From Gerris lacustris (taxonomy: Eukaryota > Arthropoda > Insecta > Hemiptera > Gerridae), in contig OX578276.1 in the NCBI GenBank assembly GCA_951217055.1, positions 112,437,313 through 112,501,312 on the forward strand: a DNA stretch of 64,000 bases. The letters are read 5' to 3'. Under the pieces are notes generated by a model. It made no database searches, was not told where the DNA came from, and was given only the letters and a program-made list of their open reading frames with translations. The translations under genes and the position numbers were made by a program. Of this stretch, positions 34,090 through 54,873 are shown in pieces (the first letter of the stretch is position 1; each line of letters opens with the position of its first letter).

Positions 34090-35619
34090 CAGTGGCGCAC
34101 CCAGGATTTAATTTTGGGAGGGGCACAGATTAAAAAAAAAAATAAGGGGGGGGGGGGGGGAGGGGATGTAATGTGGGCTTAGCATAATCACAGACAATAA
34201 AACAGTCTGGTTTTCTTTGTTCTTAAATTACTTTATATCAAGGGCGGATCCAGCCAATTTTGTAGGGGGTCTGGGCTCTCCTTTAGGGGGGTCCGGGGGT
34301 CCTCCCCCGGGAAATTTTTTTATAGTTTACGTTACTTGAAAACGTCTTTTTAGCCTATTCTAAGAGCATCTAAAATGTTATTATATACAAATCAATTTAA
34401 GTTTTTTATGAACGGGACATGAAGACCGTGGTATTTTATTTAAACAAAATTATATACATACTAATAATATTTTATTATTAAAAGTTGTACATTATATATA
34501 ATAGATTAATGTTTTATTTTAGTAGCCAGAAAAATAAATTGGTACATTTTAAAAATATTTTAGTTATGTGAATTAACAAAAAAAAATTCGTACGCCACAT
34601 TTTTTGAGTTTAACAGAAATTAGCTGAAAAATATAAACAGTAGGGTATATAATAGTCCAGCCAATAAGTAAAAAAAAAAAATCTTCCTTGCGAAAGGTCG
34701 GGTATCTACAATTTTTAAAATCTTATTCTATAATTGAACCCGTTTCCAAATTCATTAATATTAATTATTCGATAATTAAAAACTATTCTAATGACTGCTA
34801 CTAACTATTTTAATTAAATTTAATTAATATATTAAAGTAAAACTTTAGATTAAAATAAAAACCCTTAAAACAAGAAAAAATTTATTAAAAACATGATTTA
34901 AAAATGTTATATTGTAACCTTTCATTCAAAATAAACAATGGATAATAGTTGGAAAGAAATTCGTCCCACAAAAAAGTTCTGACCATGCGCAGTCGTAATT
35001 TTATGCAGATTTTTCGGAGTTCAATAGACGACACTTTTTTACCCAGGAGCTCCACCCCTATTTTATAGATCCTCAACCTAAACGGCTTGATAACTTAACT
35101 TAAATTCTATTATTTTTCTTCATCTTCTTTCTAAACACCAAAAAAAAAAAATAATTGTCGGGCAAAACTAGGTGGATTATTACTTATTTATTAAGTGATA
35201 CTGACTTATTTAAAATACTTACTTATTTGCATACTTAAATTTTAAGTCTATGGCTTTGGAGGGGGGGGGGGGGGGGGGGGCACGTATTTTTAAACGCCAA
35301 AAAAATATGTCGGGCTAAACTAGGTATATAATTAGTTATTTATTATTTTTTTTTCACTATTACTTTAACATGTGCTGCGAAATTGCATACTTAAATTTTA
35401 CGTCTTTAGCTTTGGGGGGGGGGGGGCACGTTTTTTTAATCGCCAAAAAAAATGTCGGGCTAAACTAGGTATATAATTACTTATTTATTTTTTTTTTTTT
35501 TGACTATCACAACACTATTACTTTAACACGTGCTGCGGAATTGCATTCTTAAATTTTAGGTCTGGCTTTGGGGGGGGCACGTGCCCCCCGTGCCCCCCCC
35601 CCCCCTGGGTGCGCCACTG
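34090..35619. mobile_element. hAT-like element with 8-bp target duplication TCTATATA
   Basis: Ends CAGTGGCGCACCCAGG and CCTGGGTGCGCCACTG are perfect inverted repeats, flanked by identical TCTATATA (34082-34089 and 35620-35627). The interior is AT-rich with G-runs. Near the right end a unit of about 180 bp with GCTTTGGGGGGG and CGCCAAAAAAAATGTCGGGC is repeated about three times (35150-35580). No transposase. Confidence 0.85.
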
Positions 35620-35627
35620 TCTATATA

Positions 35628-36560
35628 GACAAATCGCTAAATACCGTCTCTGAGACCAAAATCGCTTAACTTGTCTAGTAGTAACAAATATCAATATTTT
35701 GGACAATTTTGGTAATGACTTTATGCTCTTATTTTTAATTCCGAAATCCAAGTTTTTCCAATAAGCACGTTTAGCGCGTATGAAACTGTCCCCGTTAATT
35801 ATGGGCAGAAATTCGTATTAATACTACTATTAGTTTAATTTTGTACGCCTTTTTCCTGTCACTTAATTCATATAACATTTTCAGACATCCACATCCTTAA
35901 GCAAATTTAAAATTCTGTACGATAGACTGGACAAATTTGGTAAGGAGCAGAGCAGATGCTTTGCGAGAATTTCTTCTTCCTATACGCATCTTGATCTACA
36001 TCTTAACATTTCGTTATAACTTCTTAACGGCACTATTACAATAGTCTGCATTCATAGTAAGATTGTGACATTTTTATAACTAAAAAAAAAAACTTTTTAA
36101 CCACACTGTGATAATCCTTCTCTACCGAGGCTACTATCTCAAACACGTGTAAACGATGTGTAAAACGAGATACTACAAAAAAACAGCACGCTATTCCACT
36201 TATCTCCTCTCTCTTGTGCGGAAAAGTAAGCTATTACACTCTACCAATGTTCTTACTCATTTCTCATTTAGTTATTAGTGCATGCATGATTAAGGTTTAT
36301 AGACTCATATGTTGTACGACGTTTCATCAGAATGGAGCTATTAAGAAAATGGTTAAGGTATAATTTACTAATAATTATTTACTATTATAAATAATATATA
36401 TATATTACAAAATGACAATGAACACATGTAGTTTACATTATTACAGTTGGCAGTGCAAAATTTATAAGTATAAATATAAATTAATTAATTAATGATTAAA
36501 TTGATGTTATATTGTTATAGCAGGTTACAGTTGTTTGGATGGACGCAGATGGACGTTTAA
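35628..36560. other. Intergenic DNA downstream of the pacifastin-like gene
   Basis: AT-rich with no recognised repeat or convincing ORF. It lies 3' of the last pacifastin-like exon and may include its 3' UTR. Confidence 0.5.
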
Positions 36561-45269
<8,709 letters not shown>

Positions 45270-46080
45270 TTTGTAGTACGGGTCTACTGCTTGAACTGGT
45301 ATTTTAAACTAATTTTTCTTTGCTTAAAGAACATTTAGATTCCAGTTACTATACAAAAGCTGATAACCGACTATAGTAGTGGATTTTTAACGCGATATGA
45401 CTAATTGCTTGGATTATGCGTCAAACCTGTTAATTTGATCGATATTAATTATTATTACGCTGTCCTCAATGGAATTATTATCTATTTTATGGTTATCCGT
45501 AGCTAGTAAGAAAAAAAATTAATTGTAATTCTCTTACTTAAACGATTCATCGACAGAACTTCAATTTTTTGACGTGAAAATAGTACAAAAAGGAATTATT
45601 AATTGGTAAATACTTCACTTCCGTCAGTAATTAATAAATAACCTTCTCATTTGTCATATTATGTAAATATCACGAGGAATAGAACATAATTATGTTGTTT
45701 GGAAGTATAAAATTTTAATTTAATAATTATTCTTTAAATATATACATTCAATTTAAAAATTTAACCCAAAATATTAATTATAGTTTTCCTAATAATTTTG
45801 TTTCTTTTTAAAAATAAATAATTTAAATTCAGGCAGTAGGCACCTGAAAAAGATTTAGGCAGTAAACCTTTTTTATTAACTAATTAGAAATACAATCAAA
45901 TACCGAATATTGAATATTTCATTTTCGTTTGATACAAAATTTTGATAACTAACATTTTTTTTATCCTCATTTAATGATCAAAACTTATGAAAAGGGGTAC
46001 TCATTTACTAATTATTATTATACTAATTATAATTATAGCATTAATTTATTACTAAGTATTAAATTTGGTGCTATGTGGCA
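45270..46080. other. Upstream region of the pacifastin-like gene
   Basis: AT-rich. It should contain the promoter of the - strand gene starting at 45269, but I could not fix a TATA box or initiator. No other gene seen. Confidence 0.4.
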
Positions 46081-46340
46081 ATCATTTACTTGGTTACCCA
46101 CCCTATATTTCTTTACCAATTTTATAGAATTTCTTAGTCTAAATAACTATTAGGATAAATAAGGGATATTAAGCCTATTGAACTTTAGGTCAAAGGAGAA
46201 TTATGTTTCCACATATAAAGGTGATAATATCCGTTGGACAAATAAACAATTAAGACAAAGGAATAGAGAACATTACGTAACACTCATTAAAGTAATGGGG
46301 TACCGGTGACCAAGTAAATTAGAGCTAAGGTTATTATGTT
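46080..46340. repeat. Palindromic modules
   Basis: TTACTTGGTTACCCACCC, TTAGTCTAAATAACTATTAG and diverged AAAGGAGAATTATG fragments of the same family as at 43.9 kb. Confidence 0.6.
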
Positions 46341-46842
46341 ATAAGAACGAATTCATTTACTTACGCCAACTTATTATGCATTTTTTTTTGTTTGTGACGT
46401 ATAGTCTAATGTTGGAACAGTTCCTATGTGTCACGCTTGCGTGGCACATCCCTTGGTGTCTCTCACTAACACAAATCGTGTATGAATTTTTTCTTTAACT
46501 TCCGGCTTCTTTTCTTTAGGCTTAAGCTAAAATATAAATGTATGTGTATGCATTTAAATTACTTAATTCTTTGATTGCTCTTGTATAAGTTCTCCCTTGA
46601 TCTCAAGCTCGAAGATACTTCAATTGAGTACCACATCTAAAATATTTCAAATGTCACCGAAAATGACAAGCGTAATTTTATTGATTATTGATTGACATCA
46701 AGTCAAATCCCTACAATCTATTCCTATATTTTTCAAAATTATCTTTGTATTCTTGCCTTTTATAAATTGTAAATAGAATGAATATTACGCAATATCTGAA
46801 TGCTTTAAGAGTTTCTCTTGTGTTAAAATACGTAGATTGAGA

Positions 46843-46903
46843 ATGAGACTTGTGGTAGATCTTTTAAATCACATTCAAGATGGAGAATTTATAGAAAGTT
46901 TAG
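46843..46903 (+). CDS. Candidate exon 1 of a small two-exon gene
   Basis: ATG followed by RLVVDLLNHIQDGEFIESL, ending in phase 1 at TTTAG|GTAACT. It joins in frame to 47046 across a 142-bp intron. No family recognised. Confidence 0.25.
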
Positions 46904-47045
46904 GTAACTATTTATACATTTTTAACAATCATAATCTAATAGTTCAAATATTTATTAAAATTCCTCTGATTAATTAATATTATATTTAATTATAATTCAT
47001 CTGAGAATATTTCAGAAATTTACTGTAATTTGGATCTTTGTTTAG

Positions 47046-47197
47046 GTTTTAGAGTGTCAAAAGATAAAAGCCAAGGATGTTTGGAATCAAAGGATTTTAC
47101 ATCAGAAGTAACCAGAAATTCACAGAGCAAGACGCTCACAAGAGAGTTCGGTAATAAGCTTAATGGTGTAACGACATTTTTGTGGATGCCATTATAG
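47046..47197 (+). CDS. Candidate exon 2 of a small two-exon gene
   Basis: Acceptor TGGATCTTTGTTTAG. The phase-1 join reads GFRVSKDKSQGCLESKDF, then TSEVTRNSQSKTLTREFG, and runs to TAG at 47195-47197 (total about 70 aa). A possible donor TTCG|GTAATA at 47150 could link to a further exon. No known domain. The - strand ORF over the same place has no splice support. Confidence 0.25.
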
Positions 47198-47279
47198 CCA
47201 TTAGCCATCTTTGTTAATAATGTCTTCTGTTGGCTACAGCCGCAAAGATGACCCATTGTTTAATAATGCAGTTGGAGAA

Positions 47280-47480
47280 ATGTTTCAATAAACAAAAGTA
47301 AATGAGTACCCTCATTTACTTGGCTATCCACACCCACCCCAAATTACTTTAATGTGTAAATATTCCCTTTCCTCAATGGTTAATTAGACCAAGTGATATA
47401 TATCACCTTTATATATGGAAGTGTGATGTGCCATTGTCCTATAAAGTTTCTTTGGACTAATATATCGATGGCCTAGTGAT
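47280..47480. repeat. Palindromic modules
   Basis: CATTTACTTGGCTATCCAC, TATTCCCTTT and AAGTGTGATGTGCC variants of the family at 43.9 kb, diverged. Confidence 0.5.
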
Positions 47481-48850
47481 ACCTCGTAACTACTAAAATG
47501 ATGATTTTGAGGTTTTCATTTTATTGGCCTTGGGAGGCTTGTCTGCAAGTATTGAGAGATCTCGTGAGTGAAAAAAAATGCTTCCCATAGAAAATGGGCA
47601 GTCGAGACATCTCGTATCAGATTCGCAAACTATTTGTTATATGATAGCTTGTAACTCTACCTCGTATTTGTTTCTGGTGTATGTGTTTTTGATGAAGGTT
47701 AGTTGTGAGACCACATAACTGAGCTCGTATGTGTTTTGGTGAAGGATAGTTGTGACACCTCATAACTGAGCTGATAATTCGTAAGTGGGACCTCTGTGTT
47801 CACTTTATTAAAGAAGTGACATAGCGAGAACTCATAACTACATTATTTTATGAACTGTTATAATTTGACAGTTACCAATGTTTCAGAAGGGTTACATGTT
47901 ATACAAATTTATAAAACACGTAAAAGACTAAGTCAGTTAAAATAAATTCATCTGTGTAATTAGTTTTGCGTTCCTCCTGTAAACCTGACATTTTGAAGAT
48001 ACGAGGAATTACTTATTAGCTATCGAGATATACCTTTGACTTAATTATTATTTAGTCAAAGGAATTCCTTATAAATGGAAAATAAATATAGGGTGGATAA
48101 CCAAGTGAATGAATAGGTAACAATTCACTTATTGTATGGCAAGGCTATAGTCGTTAAATTAATTTTGACATGCTTGTGAGGGGAATTTCATGCCTAACGA
48201 AACTTGTGGGAACTTATACTAGAAAAATTCAATCAAATTTATTTACTCCAGGGAGTCAAATTGACCCCCAAGGGTAAATTATAAAAGGTGAATAGTATAT
48301 TGTGTTGAAAATGGGTTGATAATTTCCCGATTTGATCCACTGCGATACACCCTTGGGTTATTGTGCAAATATATTCCAAAAAAATAAATCTACATATGAA
48401 ACGCTTAAATAAGTTATTCCTTTTAAAATGTCTTACAGTTTTATATATCTAAATTTACCGAAGATAAGTAGCATTAAGAATAAATGGCAAACAAAATTAT
48501 TTCTCTAATAATAGTTCTGTCGTTTATTTTACTTTCTTATACTGTAGTTATCATATAAAACGCTTATTTGACAATTAGCAAGATTTTATAAAAGTCATAT
48601 CAGTGCACCAAAAAGATCAACTCAACTTTTAAAAGCCTATAATGTAATGTTGATAGAAGTAAAAAGAACTTTCATTATAGGAAAGAATTAACCATTGTCT
48701 GCGGAGAAGGTTCTGCTAAATTAATAATGGCACTTTTTTACTTTAGCCACCCCCCTTAGTTCTAAACAATAGTCTGCCCTACAAAAGTCTAAAGGCTTGT
48801 GTGTTTGTCTCCCCAAGACATTGAGACTCCTGTGGCAGTATTATATTTAA
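47480..48850. other. Intergenic DNA, no gene seen
   Basis: Contains a short duplication of GAGCTCGTATGTGTTTT-type and CTCATAACTGAGCT sequence (47640-47840). No supported gene. Confidence 0.5.
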
Positions 48851-49080
48851 TTTTCCTTTAACTCAATAGTTGATTAGACTAAGGGATATGATCTAGACTC
48901 TAGAGTCTAGAGGGTGATATTCCTTTGTCCCAAGATACATTGGAATAAATATCCCTTCGTCTTAATAGTAATTTAGACTAAGGAATATATGCTACTCTGT
49001 TATGTTCATTTTCCTTTGTCTAAATAACTATCTACACAAAGGGATATAGGGGGGTGCTAAAGTAAAAAAAAGTACCATTT
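48850..49080. repeat. Palindromic modules
   Basis: GTGATATTCCTTTGTCCC at about 48913, ATATCCCTTCGTCTTAATAG, TAATTTAGACTAAGG and AAGGGATATAGG, matching the 13-15 kb family. Confidence 0.7.
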
Positions 49081-49269
49081 ATTTATTTATTTTATAATTT
49101 TTAGAATAATTAATCAGATGAAACACTTAACTTTACTGTAATGTGTGATGTACTTTACAACATCACTTTTCCCTTCAAAAATTATCGTAATCATATTCAC
49201 GATTTGACAAATTAAAATCTAAATTCAGATGACGCTTTCCAAAAATCATGTTACTATTTATTTCTTTAG

Positions 49270-49449
49270 CTACAAATCATGGAGAAAGAGATAGTGGCGA
49301 CTACGAAAAATGAAATTCGAGAGTTGGATGTTCAACTTGAGGAAGAAATAGAAGATGTTATTATGAGTCAAATAGAGAAAGGAAAAAGAGAAATAAACTC
49401 TTTCTTCGAACTACAAGAACTTCATGTAAAAAGACAAACTTCAAAGTAA
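49270..49449 (+). CDS. Candidate exon or microprotein, coiled coil, unknown
   Basis: After a good acceptor (ATTTATTTCTTTAG) there is an ORF with ATG at 49279 encoding 56 aa: MEKEIVATTKNEIRELDVQL, then EEEIEDVIMSQIEKGKREIN and SFFELQELHVKRQTSK, strongly helical and charged. It ends at TAA inside a perfect AA|GTAAGT donor, so it may be an internal exon (ending 49445) and not a complete protein. Its amino-acid composition is unlike the flanking repeats. Family not recognised. Confidence 0.35.
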   Translation, partial: LQIMEKEIVATTKNEIRELDVQLEEEIEDVIMSQIEKGKREINSFFELQELHVKRQTSK

Positions 49450-49726
49450 GTAACAATAAACAGCTGAGCATAATTTTTTAAGTAGGTAAATACTATTATT
49501 ATTTTATCGATATCCAGAGCTAGTAAGTACATCATAATGAGAATTGTATATGTACGATAGTAGTATATAAGTGGTTATTTTATCTATTTTAACCGTTTTT
49601 AGTCTCCCGACACCGACAAGTAAACTTCATCCATCTGCCCCCATCCAAAGCTTTTGAACATTTAAACACAAAACCATAAAACTTTCTTGTATTGATAAGT
49701 TGTTTCAAGTTGTCCCTATTTATTCA

Positions 49727-49945
49727 ATTCTTTCTTCCTTTGTTGGGTCATTTAGGTTCGTTCATATAAGTTAAGTAATCTGTTTTTTGTTACTGGCTAT
49801 ATTTCATCCCCCAGCGTGACATAATCATGCCTAAAACATCATTTAGATTTCTTTTATAAATTGGTTGAACAATTTTATGTATAGCTACGATTACTGATTA
49901 CATCTTTAAACATCTTAAAAGTCTTGATAATGTATTAAAACATGT
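49727..49945. mobile_element. Left arm of a foldback split by later insertions
   Basis: Inverted relative to 58249-58500: TTCTTTCTTCCTTTGTTG, AGTTAAGTAATCTG, GCTATATTTCATCC, CATAATCATGCCTAAAAC and AAATTTATAAAAGAAATC-type blocks appear mirrored in the right arm. Confidence 0.75.
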
Positions 49946-50212
49946 TTACACATCTATGTTGGTTTTGTCATTTTTAAATTTATGTCTAATGAATCAGGGC
50001 CGTTTTAGACGTTCGCTGCGCCCTGGGCACCCAGTCACGGTGCGCCCCCCCGCTCCCCCCCTTCCTAAAAATATTACTTATTTACAACATATTTATACAA
50101 ATAATATGTTTAATATTGCTATTAAATATTTTATGGCAAAAATTGCACTTATACAAAAAAAATAAATAAAAAAAAAAATAAAAAAAATAGCGTAAATCTA
50201 TATATATAAAAG

Positions 50213-50217
50213 TCAAC

Positions 50218-50258
<41 letters not shown>

Positions 50259-52280
50259 GTTCTTTATACAAATCTACAGTTTTAGCCCGATTTTGATGAA
50301 AATTTGCACACTTGACCTTCAAAGCAAGGAAAAAATCAAGGTCTACATGAATTTTCGAAATTTAAATTTTGGTACAAAGGGGTACGGGGTACAAGTAATG
50401 AATACGGGGTCAAAGTAATGAATACCCTTCGTGATGCATATCGTTGAAAAGCTCTTTAAGAGTACAGTAATTGTTGTTATGTACACTTTTGTCATATTTA
50501 CATTTAGGAGACGGGTAAAATGGAAAATATAACTATATCTATGAATAAAAAGAAGAGTATCTATATGAGAGAATGTCTTTTATACAAATCTACAGTTTTA
50601 TTCCAATTTGATGCATTTTTACACTCTTTTTCTTCCAAACAAGGTGAAGGTCACTGCCTACATGATTTTCTGAAATAAAAATTTTGGTGCACAGAGGTAC
50701 GGGGTACAAATGTCAAAGTAATGGATACCCTTCATGCTGCATATCGTTAAAAAGCTCTTTAAGAGTACATTAATTGTTGTTAAGTACGTTTTTGTCATAT
50801 TTTCATTTAGGAGGGGGGTAAAATGGAAATGTATATCTCTATCTGTAAAAGTCAACGTATGTGTGAGTGTGTTTATGTTCTATATACAAATCAACAGTTT
50901 TAATTCGATCTCGATAAAAATTTGCTCACTTGACCTTCAAAGCAAGGGGAAGATCTCTGTCTACATGAATGTTCGAAATTTAATTTTTGGTACACAGGGG
51001 TACGGGGTTAAAATGTCAAAGTTGAAAACCCTTCATGATGCATACTGTTGGAAAGCTCTTTAAGAGTACAGTGATTGTTTTTATGTACATTTAGGGGGGT
51101 AAATGGAAAAATATATCTACAAGTCAACGTATGTGTGTATGTTCTTTATACAAATCCATAGTTTTAGTCCGATCTCGATCAAAAAATGCACACTCGACCT
51201 TCAAAGGAAGAAAAAATCAGTGTCTACATGAATTTTCGAAATATAAATTTTGGTACACAGAGAACAGGGTACAATAATGAATACGGGGTCAAAGGACTGA
51301 ATACCCTTTATGATGCTTATCGTTGAAAAGCTCTTTAAGATTACATTAATTGTTGTTATGTACAGTTTTGTCATATGTATTTTCATTTAGGAGGGGGTAA
51401 ATGGAAAAATATATCTAAAAGTCAACGTATGTGTGTATTTTCTTTATAAAAATCCATAGTTTTAGTCCGATCTCGATCAAAAAATGCACACTTGACCTTC
51501 AAAGGAAGAAAAAATCAGTGTACATGAATTTTCGAAATTTAAATTTTGGTACACAGGGAACAGGATACAATAATGAATACGGGGTCAAAGGACTGAATAT
51601 CCTTTATGATAAATATCGTTGAAAAGCTCTTTAAGATTACATTAATTGTTGTTATGTACAGTTTTGTCATATGTATTTTCATTTAGGAGGGGGTAAAATG
51701 GAAAAATATAGCTATATCTTATAAAAAAAAGAAGAGTGTCTGTATGAGGGTATGTCTTTTATACAAATCTACAGTTTTATCCCAATTCTGTGAATATTTA
51801 CTCACTTCCCCTTCAAAGCCAGGGGGAGGAGTCTACATGAATTTTCGAAATTTAAATTTTGGTACAAAGGGGTACGGTGTAAAAATGTCAAAGTAATGGA
51901 TTCCCTTCATATCATGCATATCGTTGAAAAGCACTTTAAGAAAAAGGTAATTGTTGTTATGTACAATTTTATTTAGGAGGGGGTAAAATCGAAATTTATA
52001 GCTATATATATAAAAATCAACGTATGTGGGTGTATGTTCTTTATACAAATCTACAGTTTTAGTTCGATGTCGATAAAAATTTGCCCACTTGAACTTCAAA
52101 GCAAGGGGAAAATGACAGCCTACATGAAGTTTGGAAATTTAAATTTGGCACACAGGGGTATGGTACAAGTAATGACTACGGGGTCAATGTAATGGATACC
52201 ATTGATGATGCAAAAGTTCTTTAAGAGTAGAGTAATAGTTTTTATGTATTGTTTTGTCATATTTTACTTTAGGTGGGGGA
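50213..52280 (+). repeat. Seven tandem monomers of about 270-350 bp in the Helitron
   Basis: Monomers begin near 50213, 50565, 50854, 51125, 51421, 51737 and 52017 with CAACGTATGTGTG or a diverged form. Each carries TTTATACAAATCTACAGTTT, GGTACACAGGGGTACGGGG, ATCGTTGAAAAGCTCTTTAA and TTTAGGAGGGGGTAAAATGG blocks. A (TG)n tract opens the first (50220-50256). ORFs here repeat the same reading and are not genes. Confidence 0.85.
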
Positions 52281-53284
52281 GGGGGGGGGGGATTTAGGAT
52301 ATTTTAAAATTAGCTTATCAAAGAGGAGAGGGTATAGAAATAGGTGGGAGAGATAGAATCTAGATATTCTTGCATAGTAAAATAATTAATACGTTTCATT
52401 ATGGTTGTTTATAAACTTATCTAATTATAATAACACTCCGTAGCGAAGCACGGGTACCCAGCAGTGGCGTAATTAGCGCCCCCGCCACCCCCGCGGTGCG
52501 GGGGGGCGCCTGCTCTAGGGGGCGCCGTAAAATGAGTAAACAATGATATTTATAATAATAAAAAATTTAAAAAAACTGTGGGCGGAATTATTTGTATTAA
52601 ATTTTTTGGGGGGAAATAATAAATAAGAAAGATAAATAAAATAAAGAGTTTAAATTATAAAGGTGAGAATGTTATGTTTAACAGCTCAGTTTGGTTTTCA
52701 ACTTTAGTGTCACTCTGTAGCTATAACTATATGTTTAAGTTTATCCGAGTCCCGTCTTCATTTTGGACTGGTAGGAAAACTATGCGATTATTACAACTAA
52801 TAGTTATCTTATCTTATCCGGTATTAGCTGTACCCACTAGATAAGGAAGTACATATTTTCCAAAAGTCTTTGCTCTATTATATATTTCTCTGTCTTTCTT
52901 ATCCCCCCTTATTTCTTTATCCCACTTTATCCATTACAACCTCTTTTTATTTAGTTTCTAACCTTTTCTTACCTAGCTTATTTCACCTCCCTTTAGAGTT
53001 GTTATCTCTATTCTACCCTTCCCTTTCCCTTATTAGGAATTGTTATCTACCAATTAATAAAATGCAGTTCTGTTCAGTTCAGTTATAGGTTATAGCTCTC
53101 GTGCGAAGTGGTTGTATTTTTTGTTGTGATTTTTAACTTTCCTTTAACTAGAAATCTCTGCTATTTTTTATTTATTTCTTATTGAACGTTCAGTTATTTT
53201 GTGCGTAACAATAAATTATTTTGCTGAAGAATTCATTTTAAAAGGTATTATACACAAATGTGTATTTTTCAGTCTATTTTGTAG

Positions 53285-53335
53285 CCGACCGACGGGACTC
53301 CAGCGGAGGGGCTCCCCTGGAGTCCCGTCGGTCGG
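53285..53335. repeat. GC-rich hairpin with perfect 19-bp stem
   Basis: The stem CCGACCGACGGGACTCCAG is mirrored exactly, with a 13-nt loop, followed by an A-run. It lies inside hAT-like element B. Both arms are far richer in GC than the surroundings. Confidence 0.85.
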
Positions 53336-53722
53336 AAAAAAATTAAGCCGTTGACAAATTAACCTGATAGGGCGTCAGGTCAATTTTTTAATACTAACTC
53401 AAATATCTCATCGTTATCTTCCTCCTCCTCCAGTAGCAAACACATTTTTATTTTGCTTCCGATGAGCTTACCGAAGGAAACGGAAGCTATGTGATCTTCG
53501 TTGTAGAACGCTCAATTTTAAAAAACGGGGTCAAATTAAATAAATTTAACAACAATAATTGGTTGAAAAGCACAACAAAAAAATCGGTCCAGGACAACTC
53601 AGACAAACTTTCTCATATACGAGTTCATAATTACTTAGCCCAGTGATTTCCATTTATTCGTTTTCGTATGTACATTTAATTATTATTGAACATTTCATCA
53701 AAATTTATCATAAAAATAACTT

Positions 53723-53785
53723 CTCCTGGGCAGGGAATCGAAGCCGGGCTCTCTCCGTCCGCGTTTTAAGCTATTTTCTCAGGAA
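53723..53785 (-). pseudogene. Degenerate tRNA-like relic
   Basis: On the - strand: TTCCTGAGAAAATAGCTTAA then CGGCTTCGATTCCC (B-box-like) and GCCCAGGAG. The 5' CCTG and 3' CAGG pair as in the 2-4 kb tRNA-like genes, and TAGCTTA matches their A box. The anticodon arm is collapsed, giving about 63 nt. It is probably an old member of the same tRNA-derived family. Confidence 0.4.
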
Positions 53786-54873
53786 CTAGATTTTCCTCGG
53801 GAAAACGGCTGATATCGTTAGATTCGTGTTTAAATGGGCTACATTTTAGAATTTTTTTAATCAAAATCGTCGAAACCGTTTTCGCGAAATAATTTTTTTT
53901 CACGTTTTTTCAGAGTTTTTGGGGAGGTAGCGTAGTAAATTTGGAGTTAAAATTAATTTCTTGATTTTGCGTCGTGGTACGATTTTTCTAGAACACGTAT
54001 GCCAAATTTTGTCAAAATCGGTCCAGTAGTTTAGGCTCCAGGTGTAGCACAAACGACAGACGGACATTTTACCATTTTTTTTGGACTCGGGGGACCTCAA
54101 AACGTGTAAATCCATCAACATATCAAAATCTAATTTTCGCGCTATCACAATACTTTCTATTTATATGAGAAAGTATAAAGATTGAATAAGAGGAGGAAGG
54201 GTAGAGAAAATTTTGTATGTATAGGGGGGGGGGGGGGGGGGGGGGGAGGGCGCATTTTCAAAAGCTGCGGGGGGGGCGCCGAAGTTCTTAGTTACGCCAC
54301 TGGTACCCAGCTAGTACTTAATAAAAATAAGCGTAATAATTAACATTGTAGTAAAAAGATAATTTCTCTTTTTTCCTCCTTAATTTATCTTCTGAGAATT
54401 TTTTAAAATTTAAGTGGAAAAAGATGAGTTTTAAGGATTTCTGAGAGCAAGTTTGTCCTTACAGGAAAATGGGTTTGGAGGGGACGAATTTTGAAGTTTA
54501 ACTAAGACTCGCTAAAAAACAAATACATTAGTTGTCTTGTAGCTAGTAAGTTTCATTAAAAAACCTTCTTTTACACTTTGTAGAATGCATATAAAATTAA
54601 ACATAATATAAATTATTTATAGAGTAATCAAATCAAAATAGTTAAGTAACAAATTTATTTTTTTTTACAAAAATTGCATTAGAAGTGAAAATTTAAGTTA
54701 TTAATACCAGTTTGTTAATATGATTTGTCTGTCAGTTTCTCTCCTGAAAATTAACATTGACCATATTGAATAAGATGGAAATTATCACAAATATCTAAGT
54801 AACTAAATGAAACAGAAAAATTCAAACTTCCGTACTCATGACACATTAAGAATAATTTTAAGTTCATCACAAT

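Larger units (their letters stand above)
52462..54302. mobile_element. hAT-like element B, TSD GTACCCAG, inside the Helitron 3' end
   Basis: Ends CAGTGGCGTAATTAGCG and CTTAGTTACGCCACTG, flanked by identical GTACCCAG (52454-52461 and 54303-54310). Removing the element and one duplication restores the Helitron terminus. The interior holds a GC-rich hairpin, a tRNA relic, and an inverted copy of the 6.5/15.4 kb repeat. Confidence 0.85.
50197..54314 (+). mobile_element. Non-autonomous Helitron-like element
   Basis: The 5' end TCTATATATATAAAA follows an A. The 3' end is a hairpin CCGT-AGCGAAGC-ACGG then GTACCCAGCTAG before a T. This fits Helitrons (5'-TC, 3' hairpin, CTRR, insertion between A and T) and resembles insect Helitron ends. 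No Rep/helicase is present. The interior is a tandem monomer array. The 3' terminus is split by hAT-like element B between the hairpin and CTAG. Confidence 0.7.

Noticed and set aside
47020..47256. 78-aa - strand ORF
   Set aside because: No similarity or splice sites; the + strand has a phase-consistent exon pair in the same place.
50224..52099. Several ORFs of 60-109 aa with similar sequences
   Set aside because: Repeated readings of the Helitron tandem monomers; the frame breaks in each monomer.
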